DNA of 64,000 nt from Hyphomonas sp. CY54-11-8 (GCF_000682735.1 NZ_AWFD01000008.1:1-64000), one strand, 5' to 3'. Counted from the stretch's first letter, positions 1 to 9,038 are shown. Made by a program: numbers and translations. Notes: generated from the sequence alone by a model not told the origin.

Positions 1-1110
1 CTCGACGAACTGGCCGAGCAAGACGACTGGGTCCTCTCGCTGCCCGAGCCCGACGATATCCAGAACCTTCCCTGGCTGGAAACGCTTGGTGAAACCGGGA
101 CCCTGGTACTTCTCGAAAAGCTGGACCGTCTTGCAGAGGATACCGATGGCGAGGCCCGGTCAGACCTGCTGAGCGCAAAGCTGGTCGGGCTTCAGCGACA
201 CCTTTCCCTCGTCTTTCATAGGTTCATCGATGGCGACACGGCAGATCGCAGAAAGCTCAAGCTGCACGTAAACGGGATTGCCGTAGAGGCATTCGATCCG
301 TTTTGCAGAGGGCAGGCCGCAACGCAGGAATTGCCGGTCGAACGCATGTCCATAGGCGGGGAGACGATCGAGATCCGCCCCTACATCTTGCCGCACCATT
401 CCAAGCTCTCGCCGCAGACATGGCGGTACTACAAGGACAGGAGCGATTTTCTCTCGAACCAGGGAGCGTATGTCTACCGGAACGGGCGGCTGATGGCATG
501 GGGTGACTGGTTCCGGATGATCCCGAAAGGTGAAGCCACGAAACTGGCGCGCGTCCGCATCGACTTTCCCTCTACGCTTGACGCCCTTTGGACGATCGAC
601 ATCAAGAAGTCGCGCGCTCACCCACCCCCAGCCGTTCGCGCCAGATTCAAGAGGATCATCGAGAGAATTGCCGGCAGAAGTGTGCGGGTCCATCGGGGAA
701 GGGGAGAGCGGATGCTCCAGGCGGATGCTTCCCCTGTCTGGATACGCACCGTAGGACGTGATGGCATCATTTCCTATGCGCCCGATTTCGATCATCCCCT
801 GCTGCAAGCAGCGATCGCAGGTGCGGATTCGGAGAACGAGGGCGCGGTCCGCGCTGCATTGTCCGCTCTTGGGGCCGCTCTGCCGGTCGACGCGCTCTAT
901 GCGGACTTCGCCGACGATCCGAAGCGGGTGTCCCTGGCGCCGGACAGTACCGACAAGCAGCGTGAAGTCATTGCCGAGCTGAAATCGGTGCTCGATCCGG
1001 ACCGCGAAATGGAGCCGCGGGAATTCGCCCGACTTGTCCTGTCGACTGGACTCGCAGGCCGAAATATCGAAGTGATCGAGGCCGTCGCCCTTGAGTTGTA
1101 TGCGGCCTGA
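1..1110 (+). CDS. MORC/MutL-like GHKL ATPase, C-terminal part (cut by window start)
   Basis: The frame is open from the first base to the TGA at 1110, so only the C-terminal 369 residues are visible and the start lies outside. The GHKL ATP-binding motifs are not in view. The visible part has the S5-fold-like transducer region of prokaryotic MORC-type ATPases that travel with Z1 helicases; recognisable segments are NQGAYVYRNGRLMAWG and the nearby WFRMIPKGE and IDIKKS. In this family the GHKL domain is thought to act as an ATP-driven clamp on DNA. The Z1 helicase gene starts 14 bases after the stop, so the two are probably co-transcribed. An internal ATG at 331 could serve as a start, but the open frame and homology extend upstream of it. 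The family call rests mainly on the C-terminal region and the neighbours. Confidence 0.75.
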   Translation, partial: LDELAEQDDWVLSLPEPDDIQNLPWLETLGETGTLVLLEKLDRLAEDTDGEARSDLLSAKLVGLQRHLSLVFHRFIDGDTADRRKLKLHVNGIAVEAFDPFCRGQAATQELPVERMSIGGETIEIRPYILPHHSKLSPQTWRYYKDRSDFLSNQGAYVYRNGRLMAWGDWFRMIPKGEATKLARVRIDFPSTLDALWTIDIKKSRAHPPPAVRARFKRIIERIAGRSVRVHRGRGERMLQADASPVWIRTVGRDGIISYAPDFDHPLLQAAIAGADSENEGAVRAALSALGAALPVDALYADFADDPKRVSLAPDSTDKQREVIAELKSVLDPDREMEPREFARLVLSTGLAGRNIEVIEAVALELYAA

Positions 1111-1124
1111 GCAGGAGTTGGATC

Positions 1125-3917
1125 ATGTTCGATGACGGGGAAGCGCAACAGGTGCTTCGAGCACTTGTCGGGAAGTTCGGAAAAAGCGGGACAGAACAGC
1201 CTGCGGTAGCGGAACTCGAGGCAACAGCGCGAAGACTTGCTGAGGCCTTTGAATTCGACGTCGATATCGAGTCCATCGTCCTCCAGGCCCGGGAGCAGAT
1301 ATCGCACCGCATGGGCGAAGGGGTATCTCTCCTCGGACCCGATGCCGCGCATGACCCCAAGTGGTTGTCGCATCGGTCGATCGAATGGAAATATTCCGAT
1401 TCCTATCTGGAATTTCTCCGGCAGGACGGATGGTCTCCGAGAATTGCAGATACTCTTGGGGGCGTGACCCGACGCCTTGTCGGTTACCTTCAGGATCCGG
1501 ATGTCGAAGGCAGCTGGGACCGAAGAGGACTTGTCATCGGTCATGTGCAGTCCGGCAAGACGGCAAACTATTTGGGACTGGTCGCTCGTGCCGCCGACGC
1601 GGGTTACAAGTTCATCGTGGTGGTTGCCGGGATTCACAACAATCTACGGCGTCAGACGCAGGAGCGCGTGGACGAGGGGTTTGTCGGAGAGGTCAGTGAC
1701 CCCGCACGAAAGGAAAAGCTCAAGGCACAGACTGGCACCTCGAAGATCGGCGTGGGCCTGGTCGATCCCGACCACCGGCGCCCGGTTTCGCTGACGTCTA
1801 CCGCCGATGACTTCAAGAAGGCTGTTGCCACTTCGCTGCGCAGCGGGCTCGAGGACTGGAGCAAGCCTGTCATCGTCGTGATCAAGAAGAACCGTTCGAC
1901 GCTCAAGGCCCTGAACGACTGGCTCGTGGACTTCAATCGGGACCCGGGACAGAAGCAGATTGCCAATATTCCAATGCTGTTCATCGATGACGAGGCTGAC
2001 AATGCGTCGATCAATACAAACAAGCCCGAGCTGAAGCCGACAACAACCAACAGGCTCATTCGCAATCTGCTCGGTCTGTTCCGGAAGAGCTGCTATGTCG
2101 GTTATACGGCAACGCCTTTTGCGAACATCTTCATCAACCCCGAAGCCTATGATGAGGAGTCCCGCAAGGATCTGTTTCCGGAGCACTTCATTCACTGTCT
2201 CGATGCGCCGGACAACTATTTCGGAGCAGAGCGCCTGTTCCTCGATGACAATTCGAAGGCCCGCCACATCAAGGCCATTTCGGATTGTGAAGACATCATT
2301 CCTCTCAAGCACGCAAAGACGCACGAATTTTCCGAACTGCCCAAGTCTCTGAAGGAGGCAATTCGATCTTTCCTGCTGGTCCGTGCCATACGAACGGCAC
2401 GTGGCCAGCAGAAGAAACACTGCTCGATGCTGATAAATGTCTCGCGCTTCGTGGATGTCCAGCGAGAAGTCGATCGGCAAGTCACGGAATATCTGGAGGA
2501 GCTGCGCAACGCGATTCTGGCCTGCGCGGGCATGCCCGAGGAGATCGCTGACAGGAACCCTCATCTGGCAGCGATCAGATCGACTTTCGAAACGCTGAAG
2601 TTCAACGAGGCCCGAATCGACTGGAAGGAGGTTCTGACCTTCCTGCCCGATGCCAGCCGCTCGGTCGTGACGGCGGTCGTCAACAGCAAGTCACCTGATG
2701 GCTTGAACTACGCGGAATTCTCCGATCGTGGCGAGGCGCTCAACGTGATTGCCATCGGCGGCCTCAGCCTTTCTCGAGGTCTTACAATCGAGGGGCTGAC
2801 GATCAGCTACATGTACCGAAACACGAAGATGTACGACACGCTGCTGCAGATGGGGAGGTGGTTCGGCTATCGCCCAGGCTACGAGGATCTTTGCCGCGTC
2901 TGGCTGGCACCAGATTCTATCGGTTGGTACACGCACATTTCGGAAGCTTCCGAGGAATTGCGTGATCGCATCAAGGAAATGAACAGGGTGAATGCAACTC
3001 CCCGCACATTCGGGCTGATGGTGGAATCCCATCCGGACAGTCTGACAGTTACCGCCATGAACAAGATGCGCGCCGCCGAAACACGAACCGTCAGCGTCAG
3101 TTATGATGGAAAGCTCGTCGAGACATATGTTCTGTCTAGGGCAGAGAAGCCACACGAGGAAAACAGGGCGCTGTTCGAAAGGCTTCACTCCCTCCTTGTC
3201 GACGAGCATGCCGACCAGCTGGTCAGGGGAGGTGAGCGACCGGCATCTCGGGTCTGGCGCGGAGTTCCGGCAGACGTGGTCAATGATTTCCTCGCCGATT
3301 TCCGCGTGCATGCCCACAGTGCCGAGAGGCTGATGAGCGCCCGGAAGTATCTTTCTCTCATCAAGGAACGATTTCCAGTATGGGACATCGCCTTTGTTTC
3401 CTTGGCCAACGCGGGAGGCAAGAGCGATTCCACCCGCTTTGGCGAATTCCACATGGTCCACCAGTCACGCAGTGCGGGAACGAGCGAGGACAAGCTCAAG
3501 GAAATCGAAGGCGGCCTCTTCGTCACCAACAATCAGCGCGTCGCCGGCACAGGAGACGAAAGCGCCGGCCTTAACTCGGAGGAGATGGATGCCGCAATGA
3601 AGGTCGCCGCCTCCCGTGATCGAGAAAAATGGACCGACAGGGATACCCGTCATGTCAGTGTCAGGGGTGCGCCGCTGCTTATGCTTCATCTGATCGACCT
3701 CGAGAACCCGCTGGTGGAGTCTGATGAAAACAAGTTGCTCAAGGGCGCTCCTGCCATTGGTCTGAGCTTTCCCGCGACCGGAGACTTCTCCACGGTCGAG
3801 TACGTCCTGAACCAGGTGATGATCAAGCAGCTGGAAAGCGAACAATTCGATGCTGCCGACGAGGAGGACGATTACGATCGGGATGATGCAGCGATCGACT
3901 CGGGGGAGGCGGCATGA
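1125..3917 (+). CDS. Z1-domain superfamily II helicase/endonuclease-type ATPase
   Basis: A 930-residue protein with clear helicase motifs: Walker A GHVQSGKT at residues 139-146, Walker B FIDDEAD at about 286-292, motif III GYTATPFAN near 326, a motif V-like LSRGLTIEGL, and the Z1 signature QMGRWFGYR at about 575-583. Z1 proteins are predicted DNA translocases found in MORC-type restriction loci. The long C-terminal region after residue 620 has no motif I recognise; the last 25 residues are strongly acidic. The start ATG at 1125 follows a GGAG (1115-1118) and lies 14 bases after the ATPase gene. Its stop overlaps the next start in an ATGA, which suggests translational coupling. It probably supplies ATP-driven DNA tracking to the nuclease encoded next. 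Confidence 0.93.
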   Translation: MFDDGEAQQVLRALVGKFGKSGTEQPAVAELEATARRLAEAFEFDVDIESIVLQAREQISHRMGEGVSLLGPDAAHDPKWLSHRSIEWKYSDSYLEFLRQDGWSPRIADTLGGVTRRLVGYLQDPDVEGSWDRRGLVIGHVQSGKTANYLGLVARAADAGYKFIVVVAGIHNNLRRQTQERVDEGFVGEVSDPARKEKLKAQTGTSKIGVGLVDPDHRRPVSLTSTADDFKKAVATSLRSGLEDWSKPVIVVIKKNRSTLKALNDWLVDFNRDPGQKQIANIPMLFIDDEADNASINTNKPELKPTTTNRLIRNLLGLFRKSCYVGYTATPFANIFINPEAYDEESRKDLFPEHFIHCLDAPDNYFGAERLFLDDNSKARHIKAISDCEDIIPLKHAKTHEFSELPKSLKEAIRSFLLVRAIRTARGQQKKHCSMLINVSRFVDVQREVDRQVTEYLEELRNAILACAGMPEEIADRNPHLAAIRSTFETLKFNEARIDWKEVLTFLPDASRSVVTAVVNSKSPDGLNYAEFSDRGEALNVIAIGGLSLSRGLTIEGLTISYMYRNTKMYDTLLQMGRWFGYRPGYEDLCRVWLAPDSIGWYTHISEASEELRDRIKEMNRVNATPRTFGLMVESHPDSLTVTAMNKMRAAETRTVSVSYDGKLVETYVLSRAEKPHEENRALFERLHSLLVDEHADQLVRGGERPASRVWRGVPADVVNDFLADFRVHAHSAERLMSARKYLSLIKERFPVWDIAFVSLANAGGKSDSTRFGEFHMVHQSRSAGTSEDKLKEIEGGLFVTNNQRVAGTGDESAGLNSEEMDAAMKVAASRDREKWTDRDTRHVSVRGAPLLMLHLIDLENPLVESDENKLLKGAPAIGLSFPATGDFSTVEYVLNQVMIKQLESEQFDAADEEDDYDRDDAAIDSGEAA

Positions 3918-4876
3918 AGGGTCACTGGGACCAGCTTCATCCGCCAGCTGCCGGTTATACATGGAAGCTGAGGCGTTCCGATTCGCCGATCCGCACATTG
4001 TTCGGTCGACACGCGGATGGGCACGTGGCGTTTATGCTGGAAATGGAGCGCGACTATCCCGACCTGCTGAGACGACTGCCTGAAATCCAGGGATTGACCC
4101 TCGATCATCAGATGTTTTCTGAAAGCCGTTCGTACGGATTGCTCGTGGCGCTTCGCGAGGCAAATGACGAGGAACTGTTTGCAAGTCTTTGCGACGATCT
4201 CGCAGACTGTATCGAAGACCTGACAGATGAACGGCAGGCCGTGCTGTCCTTTCTTGGAAGACTGGAGCGCTGGCAGCGCTTCCTTGCACGAGACGGGCGC
4301 CGACTTCTGTCGACGGACAGTATTCGAGGACTGGTCGCAGAGCTCGAGATCGTTCGATACCTCGTTGCCGATCGAAAGCGTTCGGCGACGGAGGTGGTGA
4401 AGGGTTGGGAAGGACCATTGAGGGCTCCCCAGGATTTTCGTCTCCCGAACCAGATGATCGAGGTGAAATCATGGGGTGGTGCAGAAGGCGCGAAAGTCAG
4501 GATCTCGTCCGAAGTCCAGCTGCAGGTGGTCGATCGGCCCATCTATCTCGCTGCGGTTCATCTGGTCGAGGACAATGAATCACCAAGAGGCCAGTCACTG
4601 AACGACATTGTGAAGGCTACCAGATCGATCCTCCCATCGGAGGTCATCAATCTCTTCGAGAACCGGCTGGACGCAGCCCGCTATATCGAACTGCCGTACT
4701 ACGACGCGCCGAGATTCCGGATAGATGCGACCGATTTCTTCGAGGTCGCAGAAGACTTTCCAGCGCTCGTGCCGGATCGGCTGCCTCCAGCGACAACGGA
4801 CGTCCAGTACACACTGGATCTCGCACAGCTTTCAGCATTCAGAATCTCGGAAATACCGGAACCAGCCGATGAGTGA
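3914..4876 (+). CDS. PD-(D/E)XK motif protein (DUF4420-like), candidate nuclease subunit
   Basis: A 320-residue protein that resembles the PD-(D/E)XK motif proteins (DUF4420) encoded beside Z1 helicases. The likely nuclease core runs from about residue 130 (ELEIVRYLV) to the EVKSWGG segment near 183-189, where E and K fit the (D/E)XK catalytic pair; an upstream PQDF at about 174-177 could supply the acidic residue of the PD half. If active, this would be the DNA-cleaving subunit of the locus. Its ATG overlaps the Z1 stop by four bases and its own stop overlaps the start of the AIPR gene by eight bases, so all three are translationally coupled. No signal peptide or membrane segment is seen. 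Family membership is fairly secure; cleavage activity is inferred. Confidence 0.85.
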   Translation: MKGHWDQLHPPAAGYTWKLRRSDSPIRTLFGRHADGHVAFMLEMERDYPDLLRRLPEIQGLTLDHQMFSESRSYGLLVALREANDEELFASLCDDLADCIEDLTDERQAVLSFLGRLERWQRFLARDGRRLLSTDSIRGLVAELEIVRYLVADRKRSATEVVKGWEGPLRAPQDFRLPNQMIEVKSWGGAEGAKVRISSEVQLQVVDRPIYLAAVHLVEDNESPRGQSLNDIVKATRSILPSEVINLFENRLDAARYIELPYYDAPRFRIDATDFFEVAEDFPALVPDRLPPATTDVQYTLDLAQLSAFRISEIPEPADE

Positions 4877-6701
4877 AGTAAAGGTAGAAGACACGTTCGA
4901 GGAATTTCGTCAGGAAGTCCTGGCCTCTGCCGCGGCGAACAAGGACTTCGAGAAGATCGAGTTCCTGAACGCGTTCGGCCGTGAACTCGAGGAATGCGAC
5001 GAGATCGAGGAGCTCCAGACCTGCATCTCCCCGAATATACGCGGTGTTCAGGTCGACGGGTTCGGCTTCAATTCCGATGAAGGCCTCGATCTCTTCATCG
5101 CGGACTTCAATCAACGCTCTGCTCTCGAGACACTTACACGGACCGAAGTGACGACGTTCGTGAAACGCCTGACATCCTTCTTTTCGCGATCCCTTTCGGG
5201 TGAGCTGCATCGCTCCCTGGAAGAGACTTCGGAAGTCTATGCGGTATCAAGAGCCATCCACGAGCGAGGCGGCAAGTTCGGGCGGGTTCGCTTGTACGTC
5301 CTTTCGGAAAGGCAATTGAGCGATCGTTTTGAATCGATCGATTTGTCGCTGAACGAGGATGCAACGCCCGTCGCGCTTCATATCTGGGACATGAGTCGCC
5401 TGCATCGGCTCCGGACTTCCCGGAATCAGAAGGAAGCCATCGAGATCGACTTCGGGACTTTTGCAACGGGGCCAATCCCATGCCTGTCGGCGCACCTTGA
5501 GAGCGATGTCTACAAATCCTATCTTCTGGCGCTTCCGGGCTCCGTCCTGGCAGACCTCTATGCGCGCTACGGCGCGAGACTGCTCGAACAGAATGTTCGT
5601 GCCTTTCTTCAGGCGACCAACAAGGCCAATCGCGGAATTCGGGATACGATCCTGGAAGATCCGGGCATGTTCTTCGCCTACAATAACGGCATTACCGCAA
5701 CGGCCTCTGCGGTAGATGTCGAAGCCGACGGCGACACGACAAGAGTGCGCGCCATACGTGACCTGCAGATAGTGAACGGTGGTCAGACAACCGCATCCCT
5801 GTTTCATGCGCGCAGGAAGGACAAGGCCGATCTGTCCAAGGTCTTTGTCCAGATGAAGCTGACGGTGATCGACGAAAGCAGATTCGAGGAGGTCGTGCCC
5901 AGGATTTCGCAATATGCGAACACGCAGAACACGGTCAATGCCGCGGACTTCTTTGCAAACCACCCGTTCCACATTCGGATGGAGTCCTTTTCGAGAAGAC
6001 TCTGGGCTCCCGCACCACCCGGGCAGCAGACCGAGACCAGATGGTACTACGAGCGAGTTCGAGGGCAGTATGCAGAAGAACAGACACGGCTCGACGCGCG
6101 CGGCAAGCGGGTGTTCCTTCAGCAGAATCCCAAGAGCCAGCTTCTTCGAAAGACGGATCTGGCGAAGTACGACAATATCTGGGACGATGACCCTGTGCGC
6201 GTAAACCTCGGGGCCCAGAAGAACTTCGCCCGCTACGCTGTTCGTATCGGCGAGGAATGGAAGAAGGACGCCGATCGGTTCGACGAGCAGTACTTCAAGC
6301 AGGCCGTTGCAAGGGCAATCATCTTCAAGTCCAGCGAGCGTATCGTGTCGGCGCAAACCTGGTACGAAGGCGGTTATCGCGCCAACATCGTCAACTATGC
6401 CAATGCGCTGCTCTCCCACGCCCTCGGCGCAGAAGATCTGCAGCTCGATGTGGAAGCCCTCTGGCAGGCACAGCGCATTCCGGATTCGCTCTCGTTCGTC
6501 ATAGCGAGCCTTGCGGAAGTCGTGAACGAAGAGCTCACAAGTTCAAGTCGCGGTTTGTCCAATGTAAGCGAGTGGGCAAAGAAGACAGATTGCTGGACAG
6601 CTATCCTGAAGCATCTTCCGCATGCGCGATCGATTGTCCGGAAATCCTGCAGCGATTGGGCCGTGCCGCCAGCGTCACGCCGCCTTGCTTCGGGAACCTG
6701 A
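4869..6701 (+). CDS. AIPR family protein (abortive infection phage resistance)
   Basis: A 610-residue protein with the AIPR family hallmarks FFAYNNGITA (NNGI at about 272-275) and IVNGGQTTASL (VNGGQT at about 302-307). The frame is open upstream to 4725, but the start at 4869 (MSEVKVEDTF) overlaps the previous stop and fits the operon. AIPR proteins are associated with phage resistance and with Z1/MORC restriction loci; their biochemical role is not settled, with nuclease or DNA-binding functions proposed. The 3' end overlaps the convergent methyltransferase gene by 27 bases, so the last nine codons of each gene are antisense to the other. It is the last gene of the four-gene operon. Confidence 0.9.
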   Translation: MSEVKVEDTFEEFRQEVLASAAANKDFEKIEFLNAFGRELEECDEIEELQTCISPNIRGVQVDGFGFNSDEGLDLFIADFNQRSALETLTRTEVTTFVKRLTSFFSRSLSGELHRSLEETSEVYAVSRAIHERGGKFGRVRLYVLSERQLSDRFESIDLSLNEDATPVALHIWDMSRLHRLRTSRNQKEAIEIDFGTFATGPIPCLSAHLESDVYKSYLLALPGSVLADLYARYGARLLEQNVRAFLQATNKANRGIRDTILEDPGMFFAYNNGITATASAVDVEADGDTTRVRAIRDLQIVNGGQTTASLFHARRKDKADLSKVFVQMKLTVIDESRFEEVVPRISQYANTQNTVNAADFFANHPFHIRMESFSRRLWAPAPPGQQTETRWYYERVRGQYAEEQTRLDARGKRVFLQQNPKSQLLRKTDLAKYDNIWDDDPVRVNLGAQKNFARYAVRIGEEWKKDADRFDEQYFKQAVARAIIFKSSERIVSAQTWYEGGYRANIVNYANALLSHALGAEDLQLDVEALWQAQRIPDSLSFVIASLAEVVNEELTSSSRGLSNVSEWAKKTDCWTAILKHLPHARSIVRKSCSDWAVPPASRRLASGT

Positions 6702-8264
6702 AGACACCCGCTCGGTCAGGTTTTCTTCTCTCGAGTCGGCTCCTTGCAGAAGGTTCCAGACCACGTCGGCAATGTTCCGGGCCAGGAAAGGGGGGACTGC
6801 ATTGCCGACCTGTACGTATTGCTGCGTTCGATTCCCGAGGAACACGTAATTGTCCGGAAAGGTCTGAAGTCGCGCGGCTTCCCTCACAGTCAGACTTCTG
6901 CACTGAAGGGGGTCCGGGTGTATGAAATAGTGCCCATCCTTGGAGATGTGGCTCGTGACTGTGGTCGAGGGACGCGACCAGAGCTGGACGCGAAACCGGT
7001 CGGAAAAGTTTCCGGACGTCCAGTTTCCGTGATTGGGCGAAAGAGACTTCGGGAATTCGTGTGCCTTGGGCGAGCGCATGTGAACGAGCGCAAAGACCGA
7101 GGCGAAGAGATATCTGCTGAGGTCGGAGCGAATATGTGTTCTGGCCTCATGATTGTGGGTGCGCTTCAAACGAGGGTCCAGTATCCAGTTTGCGAGTGCT
7201 TCCGGACACCGCTTCGACACGCCGGGGACGCCTTGTTCGGTTCGATCAAGCTCCGCGTTCCTGGCCCTGAACGCCTCCAGACGGTCCACAGCCTTGTCGT
7301 GCAACTTCGGATCGGTCTTGTCCGTCTCCCGAATTATCACCTGGTAGGCGGCCTCGACCGCCCCGCGCCAGTTCTCGAGACTGTCCGGTTCCTTGCTGAG
7401 GCCCGATCTCAGATGCGGAAGCCCCTTCAGGACATTCTGGGAGCTTGCTGGCGGGTAATGCCTGAGACCGATACCGGAGTCGGCTTTCCACAGATCCTTC
7501 CTGATACCGATAATGATGACGCGGTGTCTCGCCTGCGGGAGGCCCCAGTCCTCGGCTCTAACGAGGAAATCCCTCATGGCAAGATCATCGGACTGGTCGA
7601 ACAGCCGGTCCCCGGCATTCAGAGCTACCAGGCGATAGCCTGTTCCTCTCGATCCGGCATTCCGAAGGTCCTCGAGAATCTGAGAGGCGATCACCTGTCC
7701 ATTGACACTGGACGAGACAATGCCCTTGACGTTCTCCATGACGAACAAGGCCGGATTCACGCGTTCGAGGATCCGGATGTACTCTCGATACAGGAAATGG
7801 CGTTGGTCCTTCTCGGGCTTGTATTCCTTGTTTCCCCCATTTCGGGAGCGTCCGGCCAGCGAATAGGCCTGGCAGGGTGGTCCGCCAATCACGATGCAGC
7901 GGTCGTTGGCTTCTGCAACAATTGTATCGAGCCGCTCGTCGATGATGCGATCAGCGGCCTTCTTTCCGAGTTCGAGGCACTGCGCTTCCTCTCGCGCCTT
8001 TTTCCACTCGGCTGGATACAGGGTCGCCCAGTCGGGCTGCTCGCTATTGCCGTTAAGCCAGTCATAGTATTCATCCGGAAAGGCGTCGGAAAATTGCCGA
8101 AGAAAGGCTCTCAGCAATAGCGTCTTGTGGGCTGCCTCATCCTTCTCGACCGAAAGCGAAATCCTGAATCTCCGAGAGCCATCCTCGGCGCGAGATGCGC
8201 AGAACCCTTCAGCAAGGCCGCCTGGCCCTGCAAACAGATCGATGACGTGATATGATTCGGACAA
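6675..8264 (-). CDS. DNA (cytosine-5-)-methyltransferase
   Basis: A C5-cytosine methyltransferase of 529 residues from the chosen start. The motifs are in order: motif I DLFAGPGG at 9-16, the catalytic PCQ loop GGPPCQAYS at 127-135 (Cys131), ENVKG at 177-181, QARHRVIIIG near 244, motif IX REAARLQTFP, and motif X QVGNAVPP. I place the start at a TTG (8264), because it is preceded by GGAGG nine bases upstream and puts motif I at the usual distance from the N-terminus; an ATG at 8396 would add 44 unlikely residues and overlap vsr. It should protect host DNA against the facing operon. The target sequence cannot be read from the protein. It is divergent from vsr across 67 bases and convergent with the AIPR gene. 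Confidence 0.95.
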   Translation of the reverse strand: MSESYHVIDLFAGPGGLAEGFCASRAEDGSRRFRISLSVEKDEAAHKTLLLRAFLRQFSDAFPDEYYDWLNGNSEQPDWATLYPAEWKKAREEAQCLELGKKAADRIIDERLDTIVAEANDRCIVIGGPPCQAYSLAGRSRNGGNKEYKPEKDQRHFLYREYIRILERVNPALFVMENVKGIVSSSVNGQVIASQILEDLRNAGSRGTGYRLVALNAGDRLFDQSDDLAMRDFLVRAEDWGLPQARHRVIIIGIRKDLWKADSGIGLRHYPPASSQNVLKGLPHLRSGLSKEPDSLENWRGAVEAAYQVIIRETDKTDPKLHDKAVDRLEAFRARNAELDRTEQGVPGVSKRCPEALANWILDPRLKRTHNHEARTHIRSDLSRYLFASVFALVHMRSPKAHEFPKSLSPNHGNWTSGNFSDRFRVQLWSRPSTTVTSHISKDGHYFIHPDPLQCRSLTVREAARLQTFPDNYVFLGNRTQQYVQVGNAVPPFLARNIADVVWNLLQGADSREENLTERVSSGSRSKAA

Positions 8265-8331
8265 GTCTCGAGGCCTCCGGCGTTTTGCCGAGTCTATACA
8301 ATTTGGCGTCTCTCGCCAGGATGGAAATTCG
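8265..8331. promoter_or_regulatory. 67-bp divergent promoter region between methyltransferase and vsr
   Basis: This gap separates the divergent methyltransferase and vsr starts and must hold both promoters. It contains GGAGG serving the methyltransferase and an AGGA about ten bases before the vsr GTG. An AT-rich segment, AGTCTATACAATTT (8291-8304), is the only plausible -10 region. Both transcripts probably initiate within or very near it, so the two genes may be expressed together. Confidence 0.5.
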
Positions 8332-8757
8332 GTGGTTGATGTAGTTTCTTCGAAAGTCCGGTCCCGAATGATGGCCGGAATCGGGGGGAAGGACACAAAG
8401 CCGGAACTGGCCCTTCGGAAGGGGCTCTTTGCCCTCGGCTTGCGCTATCGACTTCACGACCGGAAATTGCCTGGTCGACCCGATATCGTGCTTCCCAGGT
8501 GGAACGCGGTTGTCTTTGTGCATGGTTGCTTCTGGCATCGCCATCCAGGCTGCAGGTTTGCCACCACGCCGTCGACACGAACCGAATTCTGGCTCGACAA
8601 GTTCGAGAAGAATGTCGCGCGCGATCAGCGAAACATCGTTGCGCTGCAGACGCTGGGCTGGAGGGTCCTTGTCGTCTGGGAGTGCGACATCAAGGCTGAT
8701 CCGGGCGGCACTTTAAAGCGTGTTGAGCGATGGATCCGCCGTGGGGCCTCCAGGTGA
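8332..8757 (+). CDS. vsr: Very short patch repair endonuclease Vsr
   Basis: A 141-residue Vsr protein, the family's normal length. It shows the expected N-terminus VRSRMMAGIGGKDTKPE, the core GRPDIVLPRWNAVVFVHGCFWH (Asp catalytic residue in GRPDI, zinc/His region at HGCFWHRH), and the C-terminal LVVWECDI. Vsr nicks at T:G mismatches that arise when 5-methylcytosine deaminates, which protects the methylation target sites of a companion C5 methyltransferase. Pairing with the divergent methyltransferase is therefore functionally coherent. The GTG at 8332 is chosen because family members begin just there; the next in-frame ATG (8368) would remove conserved residues. Confidence 0.95.
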   Translation: MVDVVSSKVRSRMMAGIGGKDTKPELALRKGLFALGLRYRLHDRKLPGRPDIVLPRWNAVVFVHGCFWHRHPGCRFATTPSTRTEFWLDKFEKNVARDQRNIVALQTLGWRVLVVWECDIKADPGGTLKRVERWIRRGASR

Positions 8758-8770
8758 TCGTCTCCTTGTG

Positions 8771-8800
8771 CGAACGCCCCTCTGACGAGGGGTCTGTTCG
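8771..8800 (+). terminator. Hairpin downstream of vsr
   Basis: An inner perfect stem CCCCTC-TGAC-GAGGGG (8777-8792) is enclosed by CGAAC (8771-8775) and GTTCG (8796-8800). It begins 13 bases after the vsr stop. There is no strong T-run, so it may terminate transcription only partly. Confidence 0.45.
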
Positions 8801-9038
8801 GAGGCGATGAGCAAATCGTCTCGATGTTCCGATAATCGTGGGCCGCCTCCTGCCCGGCTCGTCTCCGGTCACGCCGCGTTGCGGCGCGCTGCGGGGGCTC
8901 GCCGGCGTGTCGCCGCGCCTGCGCTTCCTCGCTGCGGGGCAGAGGGGGTCGTAGGCGCGGTCGGATAGTCGGTTGCGTCGTGTCACGGGCATTGGAGTGC
9001 TTTCCCGGAAAGCCGGTCGGGGGCGGACGGCGCGTGTG
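8801..9038. other. Gene-free G+C-rich stretch with short hairpins
   Basis: No coding frame with a believable start or family resemblance is seen. The segment is very G+C rich and has a small perfect hairpin CGCCGC-GTT-GCGGCG (8872-8886). It joins the restriction locus to the conjugation-type cargo and may contain a module junction. Confidence 0.4.
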
